Positions 12,235 to 13,328 of a stretch of DNA of 13,328 nucleotides are shown here, piece after piece; the stretch's first letter is position 1, and every line of letters starts with the position of its first letter. The position numbers and the translations under genes are program-made. The notes beneath the pieces were generated by a model. That model was given only the letters and a program-made list of their open reading frames with translations. It had not been told where the DNA came from and made no database searches. Origin of the DNA: VRUE01 sp036406595 (GTDB lineage Bacteria > Actinomycetota > Thermoleophilia > Solirubrobacterales > 70-9); assembly GCA_036406595.1 (NCBI GenBank), contig DASXAR010000071.1, forward strand, positions 1-13,328. The letters are read 5' to 3'.

Positions 12235-13328
12235 ATGATCGTCGACCTGCACGCGCACTACCCGATGCATCTAGTTCCCGGCGCGCGAGTGAGGCTGCTA
12301 CGGCTTCTCCGGTCGCGCAGGGAGCGCCGGCGCCTGCGAGATTGGCTGCGGGCGATCCTCGTCGGGCTCGCGAGTCTCTTCGCCAACTACCGCTCACTCT
12401 TTTCGGGCCCCCGCGTGCGGATGAGCTATATGCGCACCGGGGGCGTGGGCGTAGCGCTATCCGTCCTCTACTCGTTCTTCGACGAGGTCGATCTGGTTGA
12501 CGGGGCGCAGCCCCGCCCGGGCTACCTCGAATCGGTCGAGGGTCAGCTCGAGATGGTCGAGAGCCACGTCGCGGCTCGGCATGGCGATGACGCCGCGATC
12601 GCGCACAATCCCGGCGAGCTGGACGAGATCCTGGGTGCCGGCAAGCTCGCACTCGTCCACTGCGTCGAGGGCGGCTTCCATCTGGGATCGGAGCCGAGCG
12701 AGGTCGAGGCCGCGGTGCACCGGCTCGCCGGGCTGGGCGTGGCGTACATCACCCTCGCGCATCTGGTCTGGCGGGGAGTGGCGACCGACGCCCCGGCGCT
12801 GCCCTTCCTGACCGACGCGGAGTACCGCCGCTGGCTGCCACAGCCGGAGGAAGGGCTTTCGAATCTCGGGCGTGCGGCGGTCGAGGCGATGTTGAGGGAG
12901 CGCGTCCTGATCGACCTTTCGCACATGAGCGAGCGTTCGCTCGAGGACACCTTTGCCCTGCTCGACCGGCTCGACCCCGAGAGGTCGGCGCCGGTGCTGG
13001 CCACCCACGCGGGATACCGCTTCGGATCTCAGGAATACATGCTCAAGGCCGAGACGCTTCGAACGATCGCCGAGCGGAACGGGGTGGTCGGATTGATCTT
13101 TGCCCAGCACCAGCTGAACGACGGAGTCCCGGGCCTGGAGGCTCGCGGTCTGGGATCCCGGGTCGGAAAGCGCCGGCGATCCGAGCGATCGTTCGAGGTC
13201 CTCTGTCGTCATATCGATCGGATCCGCGAGGAGACCGGTTCGCATCGGCACACCGCGATCGGCTCCGACCTCGATGGGTTCATCAAGCCGACGCTCGCCG
13301 GCTTGGAGGACATGCGGGACATGGCGGG
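12235..13328 (+). CDS. Peptidase family M19 (membrane/renal dipeptidase-like), 3' end outside window
   Basis: Some 364 codons are visible before the window ends. Zinc-site motifs of the M19 amidohydrolase fold appear in order: DLHAHY (4-9), Glu145 in VHCVEGGFHL, His230 in IDLSHMS, His258 in ATHAGYR and Asp345 in IGSDLDGF. M19 enzymes hydrolyse dipeptides, including ones with a D-residue, and some relatives act on other amides. The first motif here is H-x-H instead of the usual H-x-D. An Arg-rich stretch (19-39) followed by a short hydrophobic run (40-50) comes after the first ligand, so it is not an N-terminal signal peptide. An in-frame GTG at 12214 is an alternative start; neither start has a strong ribosome site. 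It lies 57 bases after the cysteine peptidase and is probably co-transcribed. Confidence 0.88.
   Translation, partial: MIVDLHAHYPMHLVPGARVRLLRLLRSRRERRRLRDWLRAILVGLASLFANYRSLFSGPRVRMSYMRTGGVGVALSVLYSFFDEVDLVDGAQPRPGYLESVEGQLEMVESHVAARHGDDAAIAHNPGELDEILGAGKLALVHCVEGGFHLGSEPSEVEAAVHRLAGLGVAYITLAHLVWRGVATDAPALPFLTDAEYRRWLPQPEEGLSNLGRAAVEAMLRERVLIDLSHMSERSLEDTFALLDRLDPERSAPVLATHAGYRFGSQEYMLKAETLRTIAERNGVVGLIFAQHQLNDGVPGLEARGLGSRVGKRRRSERSFEVLCRHIDRIREETGSHRHTAIGSDLDGFIKPTLAGLEDMRDMA

Overview
The window is about 13.3 kb of high-GC DNA. Start codons are often GTG, genes overlap in GTGA/TGATG style, and the hexamer CGATCG is very frequent. It holds a glycine-rich 'choice-of-anchor Q' secreted protein and a NAL1-type peptidase. 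Together these suggest a GC-rich actinobacterium, most likely of the Thermoleophilia/Solirubrobacterales kind. That placement is inference from style and gene content; no rRNA or other taxonomic marker is present. Coding density is high: no gene-free stretch exceeds about 230 bases, and no tRNA, rRNA, CRISPR array or insertion sequence was seen.

Layout. (1) 1-1904, minus: 5' part of a secreted, extremely glycine-rich right-handed beta-helix protein that runs off the window, with a promoter that looks leaderless. (2) 2012-7553, minus: a compact, translationally coupled five-gene operon. In transcription order it encodes a NAL1-type trypsin-like peptidase with a C-terminal run of Thr/Ser-x-Pro-x-x-Cys units, an APH-fold kinase, a HopA1-family protein, a zinc-site LanC-like cyclase and a five-helix membrane protein. 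(3) 7698-10648, minus: a patatin-like lipase and a two-HKD phospholipase D-like protein with overlapping ends, led by a short ORF with a strong ribosome-binding site. (4) 10878-13328, plus: a small two-helix membrane protein, a papain-family cysteine peptidase and the 5' part of an M19 (renal dipeptidase-like) peptidase.

The centre of interest is the 2.0-7.6 kb operon. The kinase (phosphorylates Ser/Thr) plus HopA1-type lyase (eliminates phosphate) is the split dehydratase known from class V lanthipeptides (lexapeptide, pristinin) and thioamitides. Here it is coupled to a LanC-like cyclase that keeps all three zinc ligands. No separate precursor peptide is visible. Instead the first gene of the operon is a protease whose tail has five regularly spaced Thr/Ser-Cys pairs, which is what a lanthionine-forming core would look like. 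The working hypothesis is a lanthionine system that modifies the tail of a protease encoded in the same operon, or a protease-precursor fusion. The enzyme identities are well supported; the substrate assignment is inference. The neighbouring lipases and peptidases give the region an effector/proteolysis-rich character, but a functional link to the operon is unproven.
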